Source: a virus
Length of the DNA stretch: 24,281 nucleotides
Reading direction: 5' to 3' (one strand)
IMG/VR virus record: IMGVR_UViG_3300032561_000124
Location: 1 to 24,281 of that record
Positions 5,870 through 12,827 of the stretch are shown in pieces (position 1 is the first letter of the stretch; each line of letters begins with the position of its first letter). The position numbers were made by a program, and so were the translations under genes. The notes under the pieces are model-generated. The model did no database searches. It saw only the letters and a program-made list of their open reading frames with translations, and was not told the origin of the DNA.

Positions 5870-6466
5870 CTATTCGTCCTCTCCCTCGTTATTATCAGAA
5901 CTCAATTTAATATCGCATTGAGGGCAATTTGGCACGCCAACAGCAAGCCATTTTCTTGTCATTCTTACTGTATATCCGCACTCCTCGCATTCGCATTTAA
6001 TCATTCTTGTTGATTGTTTTTTGATTCCGTTGGTCATTCCGCTTAATACAGCATGAGGATAATCACCAACAGTTAAAAACCATTCGTTCATGATTGCTTT
6101 GAGTTCGTCCGTTGAAGTTGTCGCTGTCATTTTGCCTGTCAAACCAACAGCAACAGCACATTGTTTAAACGGCTTCTTGTGTCCAGCTTCGAGACCAACA
6201 GTCGCATGGACTAACTCATGTATTAATGTAGAAGTGACTGTTTGATTATCCGCAATCGTTGGTGAAATCATTATTTCGTAATGTCCGTCTTTTGAAGCTA
6301 TGTCAGACCAACATTCACCAATCCGCTGTTGCTTCATGCCGAACGCTTTTTGACTAGGTAAACCGCAAGTTAAGCGGACGTTTTTTGGAATCTCAAACCC
6401 TTTTGAAATAAACAATGGTCTGATAAATTGCTCGGTGACTTGATTAAGCCATGTCTCTCTATTCAT
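5870..6466 (-). CDS. SprT-like zinc metalloprotease with C-terminal zinc ribbon
   Basis: A putative metallopeptidase of the SprT/Spartan-like group. The HELVH motif at residues 83-87 gives two zinc-binding histidines and the catalytic glutamate, and H96 in GHKKPF is a likely third ligand. A C-terminal zinc ribbon follows with C158, C160, C163 and C181/C184 (CECEECG then CPQC). In cells, Spartan proteins cut DNA-protein crosslinks; here the phage enzyme may remove host proteins from DNA or attack a host target. The start at 6466 is chosen for its GAGGAG 8 nt upstream and because the 11-codon extension has no site of its own. At 198 aa it matches SprT-like length. It is the first gene of the minus-strand operon, so probably expressed early. 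Confidence 0.88.
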   Translation of the reverse strand: MNRETWLNQVTEQFIRPLFISKGFEIPKNVRLTCGLPSQKAFGMKQQRIGECWSDIASKDGHYEIMISPTIADNQTVTSTLIHELVHATVGLEAGHKKPFKQCAVAVGLTGKMTATTSTDELKAIMNEWFLTVGDYPHAVLSGMTNGIKKQSTRMIKCECEECGYTVRMTRKWLAVGVPNCPQCDIKLSSDNNEGEDE

Positions 6467-6495
6467 TTTTACTACTCCTCTTTTTATTAATAAAC

Positions 6496-6519
6496 ACATG
6501 AAAAGGTTTTATTTCATGT
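6496..6519 (-). promoter_or_regulatory. Hairpin at the predicted 5' end of the minus-strand operon
   Basis: Perfect 8-bp arms ACATGAAA (6496-6503) and TTTCATGT (6512-6519) surround an 8-nt loop. The start predicted from the neighbouring minus promoter candidate falls at about 6519, so the transcript would begin with this stem. Such 5'-terminal stems can protect mRNA from decay. It lies about 30 nt upstream of the metalloprotease start. Confidence 0.45.
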
Positions 6520-6525
6520 ATTGCT

Positions 6526-6554
6526 AGTTTAATTGATGTAATTTTTAATTGCAA
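6526..6554 (-). promoter_or_regulatory. Candidate promoter of the minus-strand small-gene operon
   Basis: On the minus strand TTGCAA (6554-6549) and TAAACT (6531-6526) are separated by exactly 17 bp. Each box matches the sigma70 consensus at 4 of 6 positions, so this is a moderate promoter. It is placed correctly to drive the metalloprotease gene and the genes after it. No second obvious promoter was seen within the operon. Confidence 0.4.
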
Positions 6555-6721
6555 CAATTATTTTTAAGCCCGTTTAAACGACTTAAAACCGCCATTTTTG
6601 AGACCTCAAAGCGAAGCGAAAAAGCACTTTATAGCTAAAAAGCACACAATCGCACTATAACAAACGATTAAAAAGTTAATATCAGAATATCAAGTGACTA
6701 TCAATCGTTCGTTAAAATCGC

Positions 6722-6750
6722 TTTACAGCGTTCGATTTCTAAACTATAAT
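6722..6750 (+). promoter_or_regulatory. Strong sigma70-type promoter of the packaging/head operon
   Basis: TTTACA (6722-6727) and TATAAT (6745-6750) are separated by exactly 17 bp. The -10 box is perfect and the -35 box has one mismatch, so host RNA polymerase should read it unaided. The expected start is near 6757, giving a leader of about 27 nt before the small terminase ATG. The last T of the -10 box is the first base of a 15-bp palindrome, so this promoter is probably blocked by a repressor. Confidence 0.75.
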
Positions 6751-6764
6751 GAGAATCATTCTCA
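6750..6764. promoter_or_regulatory. Fur-box-like 7-1-7 palindrome overlapping the promoter
   Basis: TGAGAATCATTCTCA is a perfect 7-bp inverted repeat around one central base. The ferric uptake regulator's 7-1-7 core is TGATAATNATTATCA, and the site here matches 12 of its 14 defined positions. It begins at the last base of the -10 box and covers the expected transcription start, the classical place for repression by Fur-Fe(II). The match to Fur is pattern recognition. Another palindrome-binding repressor, including a phage-encoded one, is the main alternative. Confidence 0.55.
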
Positions 6765-6783
6765 ATATACCTGATTTATACCT

Positions 6784-7656
6784 ATGACCAAACCGCCGCC
6801 AAAGCTATCTAAACGCCAAATAAGCGAAGCGATACAGCAAGTCCCATTGGATAAGATACTAGGGAACGACATCAAGCTAACATCAAAACAGCGTAAGTTT
6901 ACTGAAAATATCGTCCTCAAGGGAATGAATAAGACTGAAGCCTATCGAAACGCTTATGACACTCAAGGGAAGCCAAACGGACAATCAGTCAATGCCAATA
7001 AAGTATTCAACAACACTAAAGTCTCACTTATGATAAATCAATTACAAGCGTCAGAAACGATAAAACATCTTATTTTGCCTACTTCTTTAAGAGCTCTCGC
7101 CATAGAAAAAATTACCGAACTCGCTATTGATGACGACTTGTCACCGAGAGACCGCCTCAAAGCATTGGAACTGATTGGCAAATTCACCGAAGTTGGACTG
7201 TTTGAAGACAGGGATAAGACCGCCACGATTGTCACCAACTCGGACGAAGTCAAACAGCGATTAATGGACAGCTTACGAAAAGCTATAGGTAACAGTCTCA
7301 CATTGTCAGACGATAAGAAACGGAGTGCGGACGAACTATTGTCAGAGATAAGAGGGGAAGCGATACAAGATGCCGAACTTATATCAGATGACGAACCTAT
7401 GTCAGAGGAATTGGACGAGACGGAGAACGATATTCCCCTATCCGAGACCCCACCGCACCCCACCCCCCTAAATGACCATGATGATAGGGCAGAGATATTA
7501 CATAATATTCCAGACAATCAAATATCAAATCCTAGCGAAGTACCCACCCTAGACGAAGTAGAAGAAGAGGGGGAGGGGGTATCTGAAATTTTGAAGGTTG
7601 AGTTAGGCGTGGATATAGAAATGACCCCCCTTGATGATTTTGGGTCCCATGACTAG
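6784..7656 (+). CDS. Terminase small subunit-like protein with long acidic tail
   Basis: The N-terminal half looks like a Terminase_2-type small subunit, which recognises phage DNA for packaging. The segment LTSKQRKFTENIVLKGMNKT followed by EAYRNAYD (residues about 32-59) is the usual DNA-binding helical motif. The later LSPRDRLKALELIGKFTEVG helix matches the oligomerisation region. From about residue 180 the protein is a disordered-looking acidic tail rich in Asp, Glu and Pro, making it longer (290 aa) than the usual 140-200 aa. The tail codons include C- and G-runs (7456-7467, 7568-7579) unlike the AT-rich neighbours. The ATG has no clear Shine-Dalgarno, and translation may rely on its A/T-rich leader. 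It is the first gene after the strong promoter. Confidence 0.78.
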   Translation: MTKPPPKLSKRQISEAIQQVPLDKILGNDIKLTSKQRKFTENIVLKGMNKTEAYRNAYDTQGKPNGQSVNANKVFNNTKVSLMINQLQASETIKHLILPTSLRALAIEKITELAIDDDLSPRDRLKALELIGKFTEVGLFEDRDKTATIVTNSDEVKQRLMDSLRKAIGNSLTLSDDKKRSADELLSEIRGEAIQDAELISDDEPMSEELDETENDIPLSETPPHPTPLNDHDDRAEILHNIPDNQISNPSEVPTLDEVEEEGEGVSEILKVELGVDIEMTPLDDFGSHD

Positions 7657-7670
7657 GTAGGGTATATATT

Positions 7671-7895
7671 TTGACTCCTGTACAAAAAGAGATCTATATG
7701 ATCATAGAGACCTGGTGGAAAGAGTTTGGCTTTGGCCCCTCTATAGATGACATTATGAGGCTTACTGGTGAAAAGGGTAGGGGTAATGTTTGTAGGAAGA
7801 TGTGGGCATTAGTAGACTTAGGACTATGTAAAGGGATAAAAGGTAGGCATAGGTCTATACGTCCCTCTTATATGAGACTACGTAATCATGAATAG
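7671..7895 (+). CDS. LexA-like winged-helix DNA-binding protein (74 aa)
   Basis: The sequence follows the LexA N-terminal DNA-binding domain in order: TPVQKEIYMIIETWWKEFG, then GPSIDDIMRLTG, then GRGNVCRKMWALVDLGL and a wing-like GRHRSIRP. It lacks the LexA autoprotease domain, so it would not self-cleave in an SOS response. The start is a TTG at 7671 because the first helix of the fold begins there; AGGTAGGG lies about 9 nt upstream. An internal ATG at 7698 would remove that helix. Lying between the two terminase genes, it might regulate the head operon or act in DNA packaging recognition. Its target is unknown. Confidence 0.7.
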   Translation: MTPVQKEIYMIIETWWKEFGFGPSIDDIMRLTGEKGRGNVCRKMWALVDLGLCKGIKGRHRSIRPSYMRLRNHE

Positions 7896-8052
7896 GCTTA
7901 CCATCTCGCTTCGCTTTCTTCTACATCCGAATGCATCAAAACGGTGCAAGATTGATCGGGCTGGGATTTTTCATAAACCGATGAAAGTGATCCTAGATAA
8001 CCCATATTGGGGTGCGAAGTATAGACGTTACGAAGCTAGGTTTAAACGATGA
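7888..8052 (+). CDS. Small basic hypothetical protein between regulator and large terminase (54 aa)
   Basis: A short gene that fits exactly between its neighbours: its ATG overlaps the winged-helix stop by 8 nt (ATGAATAG) and its TGA overlaps the terL start (ATGA). It begins MNRLTISLRFLLHPNASKRC and ends NPYWGAKYRRYEARFKR, with many Arg and Lys and few acidic residues, suggesting nucleic-acid binding. The Shine-Dalgarno is weak, consistent with translation by coupling. No domain recognised. The exact packing at both ends is the main argument that it is real. Confidence 0.62.
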   Translation: MNRLTISLRFLLHPNASKRCKIDRAGIFHKPMKVILDNPYWGAKYRRYEARFKR

Positions 8053-9539
8053 ACGAGATAGAAGAACTCATTAAGCTCTTACCCGAAGCTGAACAAGTCC
8101 CTATTTGGGAACGGGTTAAGGAATACCAAGACACCGTCTTAAGAGAACAGGGTCAAAAAGACTTCCTGACGTTTGTTAAGACGATGTGGCCAGGTTTCAT
8201 CGATGGAAGACATCATGCAGTTATGGCTAAAAAATTTGAGGAAATAGCCAGTGGAAAAACTAAGCGTCTTATTATTAACATGCCTCCTCGTCATACTAAG
8301 TCTGAGTTTGCGTCTTATTTACTTCCTGCTTGGTACTTAGGGCAGTTTCCTAATAAGAAGATTATTCAATGTTCGAACACAGCTGAACTAGCAGTTGGCT
8401 TTGGACGTAAAGTTCGTAACCTAGTGGACTCGGAGGCTTATGCTCGTGTATTTCCTAATGTTTCCCTTAGAAGTGATTCGAAAGCTGCTGGACGTTGGTC
8501 GACTAATGCTAATGGGGAGTACTTTGCTATTGGCGTTGGTGGTACTGTTACTGGTAAAGGTGCTGACCTTCTTATTATTGATGATCCACACTCTGAGCAA
8601 GAAGCGGCCTTAGCATCTGGTGATCCTTCTGTCTTCGACAAGGTGTACGAATGGTATACCTCTGGTCCAAGACAACGTTTACAGCCAGGTGGTTCTATCG
8701 TAGTCGTTATGACTCGTTGGTCTAAACGAGACCTGACTGGAAAGATTTTAAGTGCCATGGTAGATCGTGATGGAGATGAGTGGGAGATTATTGAACTCCC
8801 AGCGATTCTTCCTAACGATAAACCTTTATGGCCAGAGTTCTGGTCTTATGACGAACTTAATAAGTTACGTATTGAGTTGCCTTTATCTAAATGGCAAGCA
8901 CAGTATCAACAAGACCCGACTTCCGAAGAAGGTGCTTTAGTTAAACGGGAATGGTGGAACGTGTGGGAAAAAGAAATCCCTCCTCCTTGTGAATTTATTA
9001 TACAAAGTTGGGATACTGCTTTTACAAAGTCAGAGCGTTCTGACTATAGTGCATGTACAACTTGGGGTGTCTTCTTCTTAAATGAAAACCCAAACGACCC
9101 TAACATTATTTTGCTTGACGCTTTAAAGGAACGTATGGAGTTTCCTGAACTAAAGGGAAGGGCTATGCAAATGTATCAAGAGTGGAACCCAGATGCGTTT
9201 ATCGTGGAAGCTAAGGCCTCAGGTGCACCTTTAATCTTTGAGTTAAGACGTATGGGTATACCTGTACAAGAATTTACACCGACACGAGGTAATGACAAGA
9301 TTAGTCGTGTGAATTCAGTAACAGATCTTTTCGCATCAGGCAAAGTGTGGGCTCCTCGTAAAAGGTGGGCGGAGGAAGTCATCGAGGAAATGGCTGCATT
9401 CCCTAACTCAGACCATGACGACTTAGTCGACTCCACGACACAGGCTTTACTTAGATTTAGACGTGGTGGCTTTATACCGTTACCAAGTGATGAGCCCGAT
9501 GAACCAAGAGAATTTAGAAGGAGAGTAGCTTATTATTAA
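8049..9539 (+). CDS. terL: Terminase large subunit
   Basis: The packaging motor and nuclease that pumps DNA into the prohead. The ATPase domain has a Walker A-like PPRHTKS (residues 79-85) and Walker B LLIIDDP (174-180). The RNase H-like nuclease domain shows SWDTAF (D322), VEAKASG (E387) and SDHDDLVDST (D455-D458), the three acidic positions that bind metal. Length (496 aa) is usual for the family. The start overlaps the preceding small gene by ATGA. The end overlaps the probable start of the downstream oxygenase gene. Terminase identity is beyond reasonable doubt; packaging mode (pac or cos) cannot be told from the sequence alone. Confidence 0.97.
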   Translation: MNEIEELIKLLPEAEQVPIWERVKEYQDTVLREQGQKDFLTFVKTMWPGFIDGRHHAVMAKKFEEIASGKTKRLIINMPPRHTKSEFASYLLPAWYLGQFPNKKIIQCSNTAELAVGFGRKVRNLVDSEAYARVFPNVSLRSDSKAAGRWSTNANGEYFAIGVGGTVTGKGADLLIIDDPHSEQEAALASGDPSVFDKVYEWYTSGPRQRLQPGGSIVVVMTRWSKRDLTGKILSAMVDRDGDEWEIIELPAILPNDKPLWPEFWSYDELNKLRIELPLSKWQAQYQQDPTSEEGALVKREWWNVWEKEIPPPCEFIIQSWDTAFTKSERSDYSACTTWGVFFLNENPNDPNIILLDALKERMEFPELKGRAMQMYQEWNPDAFIVEAKASGAPLIFELRRMGIPVQEFTPTRGNDKISRVNSVTDLFASGKVWAPRKRWAEEVIEEMAAFPNSDHDDLVDSTTQALLRFRRGGFIPLPSDEPDEPREFRRRVAYY

Positions 9540-9579
9540 GACACGTGTATGGTGGCAGGAAAGAATCATATCAGAAGAT

Positions 9580-10083
9580 ATGTGTGATCTTATCCTAAAA
9601 GAAATTGACTGGTCTAAAGGTAAAGACGGTGGTTTTATGCATGCAAATGAAACATACATAAATCCAGACAAACGTCAAACAAATATTGTATTTGTTAACC
9701 CAATGGAGCCAGTTGGATGTATAATGCAGAGTTATATAGGACTTGCCAATATCCAAGCAAATTGGAATTATGCAACATCTTATATAGAACCAGTCCAGAT
9801 CGGACATTATAAAGTAGGTGGCCACTATGATTGGCATAGTGACTCTTACAATCCAGACGAGTTTGGCAATCAACGCAAACTCTCCTCAATACTTATTCTG
9901 TCAAACCCAGATGATTATGAAGGTGGCTTACTAGAACTAAAGGACTTGGACTCTCCAATTCCAAAACTTCCTAAGGGAAGTATTATCGTTTTTCCATCGG
10001 TGTTACCACATCGAGTGACTGCTGTTACCTCTGGTGAGAGATTTACAGCGGTGGCTTGGGCTATGGGACCCGCATTTAGATAA
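9580..10083 (+). CDS. 2OG-Fe(II) oxygenase, prolyl 4-hydroxylase type
   Basis: A non-haem iron oxygenase that hydroxylates a substrate using 2-oxoglutarate and oxygen. Counting from the ATG at 9580, the iron ligands are H86 and D88 (DWHSD) and H144 (VLPHRV), and R154 (GERFTAV) is placed to bind 2-oxoglutarate. The double-stranded beta-helix layout and length match PKHD-type enzymes found in many phages. The true start is probably earlier: the frame is open from 9529 and the natural N terminus (KTRVWWQERIISED) lies before this ATG. A strong AAGGAG (9518-9523) is placed for an ATT codon at 9532, adding 16 residues, which would overlap the terL stop by 8 nt. Substrate unknown; capsid or host proteins or nucleic acid are possible. 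Confidence 0.9.
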   Translation: MCDLILKEIDWSKGKDGGFMHANETYINPDKRQTNIVFVNPMEPVGCIMQSYIGLANIQANWNYATSYIEPVQIGHYKVGGHYDWHSDSYNPDEFGNQRKLSSILILSNPDDYEGGLLELKDLDSPIPKLPKGSIIVFPSVLPHRVTAVTSGERFTAVAWAMGPAFR

Positions 10084-10091
10084 GGACAATT

Positions 10092-12635
10092 ATGGCAATC
10101 GAAAAAGCAATATACGAAGCTCCACAAGGTTTATCTGCAATTAATGAACAACCTGACATGGAGATTGAAATTGAAAACCCAGAATCATTAGACATTCATC
10201 TTCCAGGTATGGATATGCATATGGAAAAGGGTGAAGACGATGACTTTAGCGAAAACTTAGCAGAACATATGTCAGAAGGTCAACTCCAACAAATTGGTGG
10301 AGATTTGATCGGTGACTTCCAATCAGATATAGATTCAAGAAAAGACTGGATTCAAACCTATGTAGATGGTTTAGAACTTCTAGGTCTTAAGATTGAAGAA
10401 CGTAACGAACCATGGGAAGGTGCCTGTGGTGTATTCCATCCAGTCCTATCCGAAGCAGTCGTTAAGTTCCAGTCAGAAACCATCATGGATACTTTCCCTG
10501 CATCTGGTCCTGTTAAAGGTGAGATAGTAGGTAAAGAAACACCAGAAAAGAAAAAAGCAATGGAACGTGTGGTTGATGATATGAACCACGAACTCGTAGA
10601 CGTAATGACTGAATATAGACCTGAACATGAAAGAATGTTATGGGGTCTAGGTCTTTCAGGTAACGGCTTTAAAAAGATTTATGTTGATCCACAATTGGAT
10701 CGTCAAGTATCTATGTATGTCCCAGCAGAAGACTTGGTTGTACCTTATGGTGCATCAAGCTTAGAGTCTGCTGAACGTGTAACCCATGTGATGAGGAAAA
10801 CAGAAAATGAACTTCGCCATTTACAAGTTGCTGGCTTTTATCGTGACATTGATCTTGGTGATCCAGACAATACGCTTGATGAAATAGAAAAGAAAATTGC
10901 CGAGAAATTAGGCTTCCGTGCTACGACTGATGATCGTTATAAGATCTTAGAGATGCATGTTAACCTTGACTTGCCAGGTTATGAACATACAGACGACAAA
11001 GGTGAATCTACAGGTTTAGCTCTTCCTTATGTTGTTACTTTAGAAAAGAGTTCAGGTAATATTTTAGCAATTAGACGTAATTGGGATCCTGATGATAAGA
11101 CCCATCAAAAGCGTCAACACTTTGTACACTACGGTTATATCCCAGGATTTGGATTTTATTGTTTTGGCTTAATCCACTTAATCGGAGCATTTGCAAAATC
11201 TGGAACATCCATACTTAGACAATTAGTTGACGCTGGATCACTTGCAAATCTCCCTGGTGGATTTAAGACCAGAGGCCTTAGAGTCAAAGGTGATGATACT
11301 CCAATCGCTCCAGGAGAATTTAGGGACGTAGATGTGCCTTCTGGTGCAATGAAAGATAACATCATGCCATTGCCATATAAGGAACCAAGCCAGACTTTAA
11401 TTACTTTACTCAATCAAATTGTTGAAGAAGGTCGTAGATTCGCTTCTGCTGGTGATATTAAAGTTTCTGATATGTCTGCAAATAGCCCTGTAGGAACTAC
11501 ACTAGCTATCCTAGAACGTACTTTAAAAGTCATGTCAGCGATCCAAGCTCGTATTCATTACTCAATGAAACAAGAGTTTAGATTATTAAAAGACATTATT
11601 GCTGACTATGCACCTGAAGATTATGATTATGAACCATCTGAAGGTAGCAGAACTGCACGTAAAAAAGACTACGAAACTACGACTATCATTCCAGTATCTG
11701 ATCCTAATGCAGCTACGATGTCACAAAAAGTCGTACAGTATCAGGCAGTACTTCAATTATCTCAAACTGCTCCACAGCTTTATAACTTACCTTACTTACA
11801 TCGTCAGATGTTAGATGTGATTGGTATTAAGAACGCTGAGAAGTTAGTTCCTATGCCAGATGATATGAAACCTGTAGATGCAATCACTGAGAATGTGAAT
11901 GCTTTAAAGAATCAACCTTTAAAAGCTTTCCCATACCAAGATCATCAAGCACATATTCAAATTCATATGGCTGCAATGAATGATCCTAAGATTAAGCAAA
12001 TCATTGGTCAAAACCCACAAGCTCCTATGATTATGCAAGCTATGCAAGCACATATCACAGAGCACGTAGGTCTTGAGTATAAACGTCAAATGGAACTTAT
12101 GGCTGGTATTGATATACCGTTCAGTGATGATCCTGATTGGGGTCTTACACCTGAACAAGAAGCCGCTATTACTAAAGCCGCTGTTCCTGCTGCTCAAAAC
12201 TTGCTCAATCAAAATCAAACTGCTGTGGCTGCTCAACAAGCTCAACAAGCTGCTAATGATCCTGTCATCCAAATGCAAATGAAAGAACTTCAATTAAAAG
12301 CTCAAGAAATTGAGATTAAGATGAAGAAGATGCAGATTGAAGCTGCTGCTAAAGCTGACCAAATCGAAGTTGAAAAACAACGTATTGCAGCTCAGAAAGA
12401 AATTGCTGGTATGCAAACGGCTGCTAAAGCTCAAAATGATAAAGCTAATCTTGAAGCTAAACAAAAGATTGAAGGATTACGTATCGGTGCTGACATTGGT
12501 AAGTCTAAACAACAAATGCAAAACACTAAAAATGCAAATGATGTAAGAGTGCTTTCTGAATTGGTAAAACAAAAGAAAGAACATCAACATCAAAATGAAC
12601 AATCTAAAAACGAACCTAAACAACCAAAGGAGTAA
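10092..12635 (+). CDS. Portal protein
   Basis: The dodecameric ring through which DNA enters and leaves the head. Its position directly after the large terminase and oxygenase, its size (847 aa) and its conserved-looking blocks (RKDWIQTYVDGLELLGLK, PWEGACGVFHPVLSEAVV, LWGLGLSGNGFKK, VPAEDLVVPYGASSL) fit large portals of this phage type. The first 60 residues are acidic. The last about 120 residues are an Ala/Gln/Lys/Glu-rich predicted coiled coil (LKAQEIEIKMKKMQIEAAAK onwards), probably the barrel-like extension inside the head. AAGGA lies 5 nt before the ATG. No protease or transmembrane segment is visible. Confidence 0.9.
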   Translation: MAIEKAIYEAPQGLSAINEQPDMEIEIENPESLDIHLPGMDMHMEKGEDDDFSENLAEHMSEGQLQQIGGDLIGDFQSDIDSRKDWIQTYVDGLELLGLKIEERNEPWEGACGVFHPVLSEAVVKFQSETIMDTFPASGPVKGEIVGKETPEKKKAMERVVDDMNHELVDVMTEYRPEHERMLWGLGLSGNGFKKIYVDPQLDRQVSMYVPAEDLVVPYGASSLESAERVTHVMRKTENELRHLQVAGFYRDIDLGDPDNTLDEIEKKIAEKLGFRATTDDRYKILEMHVNLDLPGYEHTDDKGESTGLALPYVVTLEKSSGNILAIRRNWDPDDKTHQKRQHFVHYGYIPGFGFYCFGLIHLIGAFAKSGTSILRQLVDAGSLANLPGGFKTRGLRVKGDDTPIAPGEFRDVDVPSGAMKDNIMPLPYKEPSQTLITLLNQIVEEGRRFASAGDIKVSDMSANSPVGTTLAILERTLKVMSAIQARIHYSMKQEFRLLKDIIADYAPEDYDYEPSEGSRTARKKDYETTTIIPVSDPNAATMSQKVVQYQAVLQLSQTAPQLYNLPYLHRQMLDVIGIKNAEKLVPMPDDMKPVDAITENVNALKNQPLKAFPYQDHQAHIQIHMAAMNDPKIKQIIGQNPQAPMIMQAMQAHITEHVGLEYKRQMELMAGIDIPFSDDPDWGLTPEQEAAITKAAVPAAQNLLNQNQTAVAAQQAQQAANDPVIQMQMKELQLKAQEIEIKMKKMQIEAAAKADQIEVEKQRIAAQKEIAGMQTAAKAQNDKANLEAKQKIEGLRIGADIGKSKQQMQNTKNANDVRVLSELVKQKKEHQHQNEQSKNEPKQPKE

Positions 12636-12638
12636 TAA

Positions 12639-12827
12639 ATGCAACTTTTAGATCTAATTCTCAAACAGATAGATGAAAAGGTAAGACGATTAGAAGAAAT
12701 TTTGGGAGTAGGCGAAGCCAAAGACTTCGCTGAATACCAAAGAATATGCGGTGAGATAAAAGGTCTTCTCTCTGCACGTATGTTTGTATCAGACCTAAAA
12801 CACAATATGGAGAACTCAGATGAGTGA
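12639..12827 (+). CDS. Small conserved protein between portal and co-chaperonin (62 aa)
   Basis: A helical protein (MQLLDLILKQIDEKVRRLEE, then AEYQRICGEIKGLLSARMFV). Short proteins with the pattern AEYQxxCGExxGLxxA are commonly seen beside phage portal genes, but no function is assigned. AAAGGAG lies 6 nt before the ATG, and the stop overlaps the next start by 8 nt (ATGAGTGA). It may be an assembly accessory that works with the portal; this is inference from position. Confidence 0.75.
   Translation: MQLLDLILKQIDEKVRRLEEILGVGEAKDFAEYQRICGEIKGLLSARMFVSDLKHNMENSDE

Larger units (their letters stand above)
6467..6783. other. Divergent intergenic control region
   Basis: This 317-bp gap is the only sizeable gene-free stretch between divergent gene blocks. 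It holds a minus-strand promoter candidate, a leader hairpin, a GTTTAAAC palindrome inside CGTTTAAACG (6571-6580), a repeated AAAAAGCAC (6619-6627 and 6637-6645), the inverted pair AACGATT/AATCGTT (6663-6669 and 6703-6709), and a strong plus-strand promoter with an overlapping palindrome. The density of small repeats suggests several regulator sites; an origin of replication here cannot be excluded. I see no coding sequence in it. Confidence 0.75.
2811..8047. repeat. Cluster of seven GTTTAAAC palindromes
   Basis: The 8-bp palindrome GTTTAAAC occurs at 2811, 3509, 3605, 5038, 6163, 6572 and 8040 (first base) and was not found elsewhere in the window. Five of the seven are followed by G (GTTTAAACG). 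Two share GTTTAAACGGCTT (3509 and 6163). The site at 2811 is extended to TTGTTTAAACAA (2809-2820) and the one at 6572 to CGTTTAAACG. Three lie in non-coding leaders or the divergent control region or just before terL, the others inside small minus-strand genes. They look like dispersed binding sites, but no protein is identified. Confidence 0.6.

Noticed and set aside
7038-7517. Long minus-strand open frame opposite the small terminase
   Set aside because: It is Ser-rich antisense of the acidic terminase tail with no ribosome binding site; coding bias lies on the plus strand.
11919-12293. Minus-strand frame of 124 codons opposite the portal coiled coil
   Set aside because: Low-complexity Leu/Ser/His antisense of the Gln/Lys-rich portal tail; no start context.
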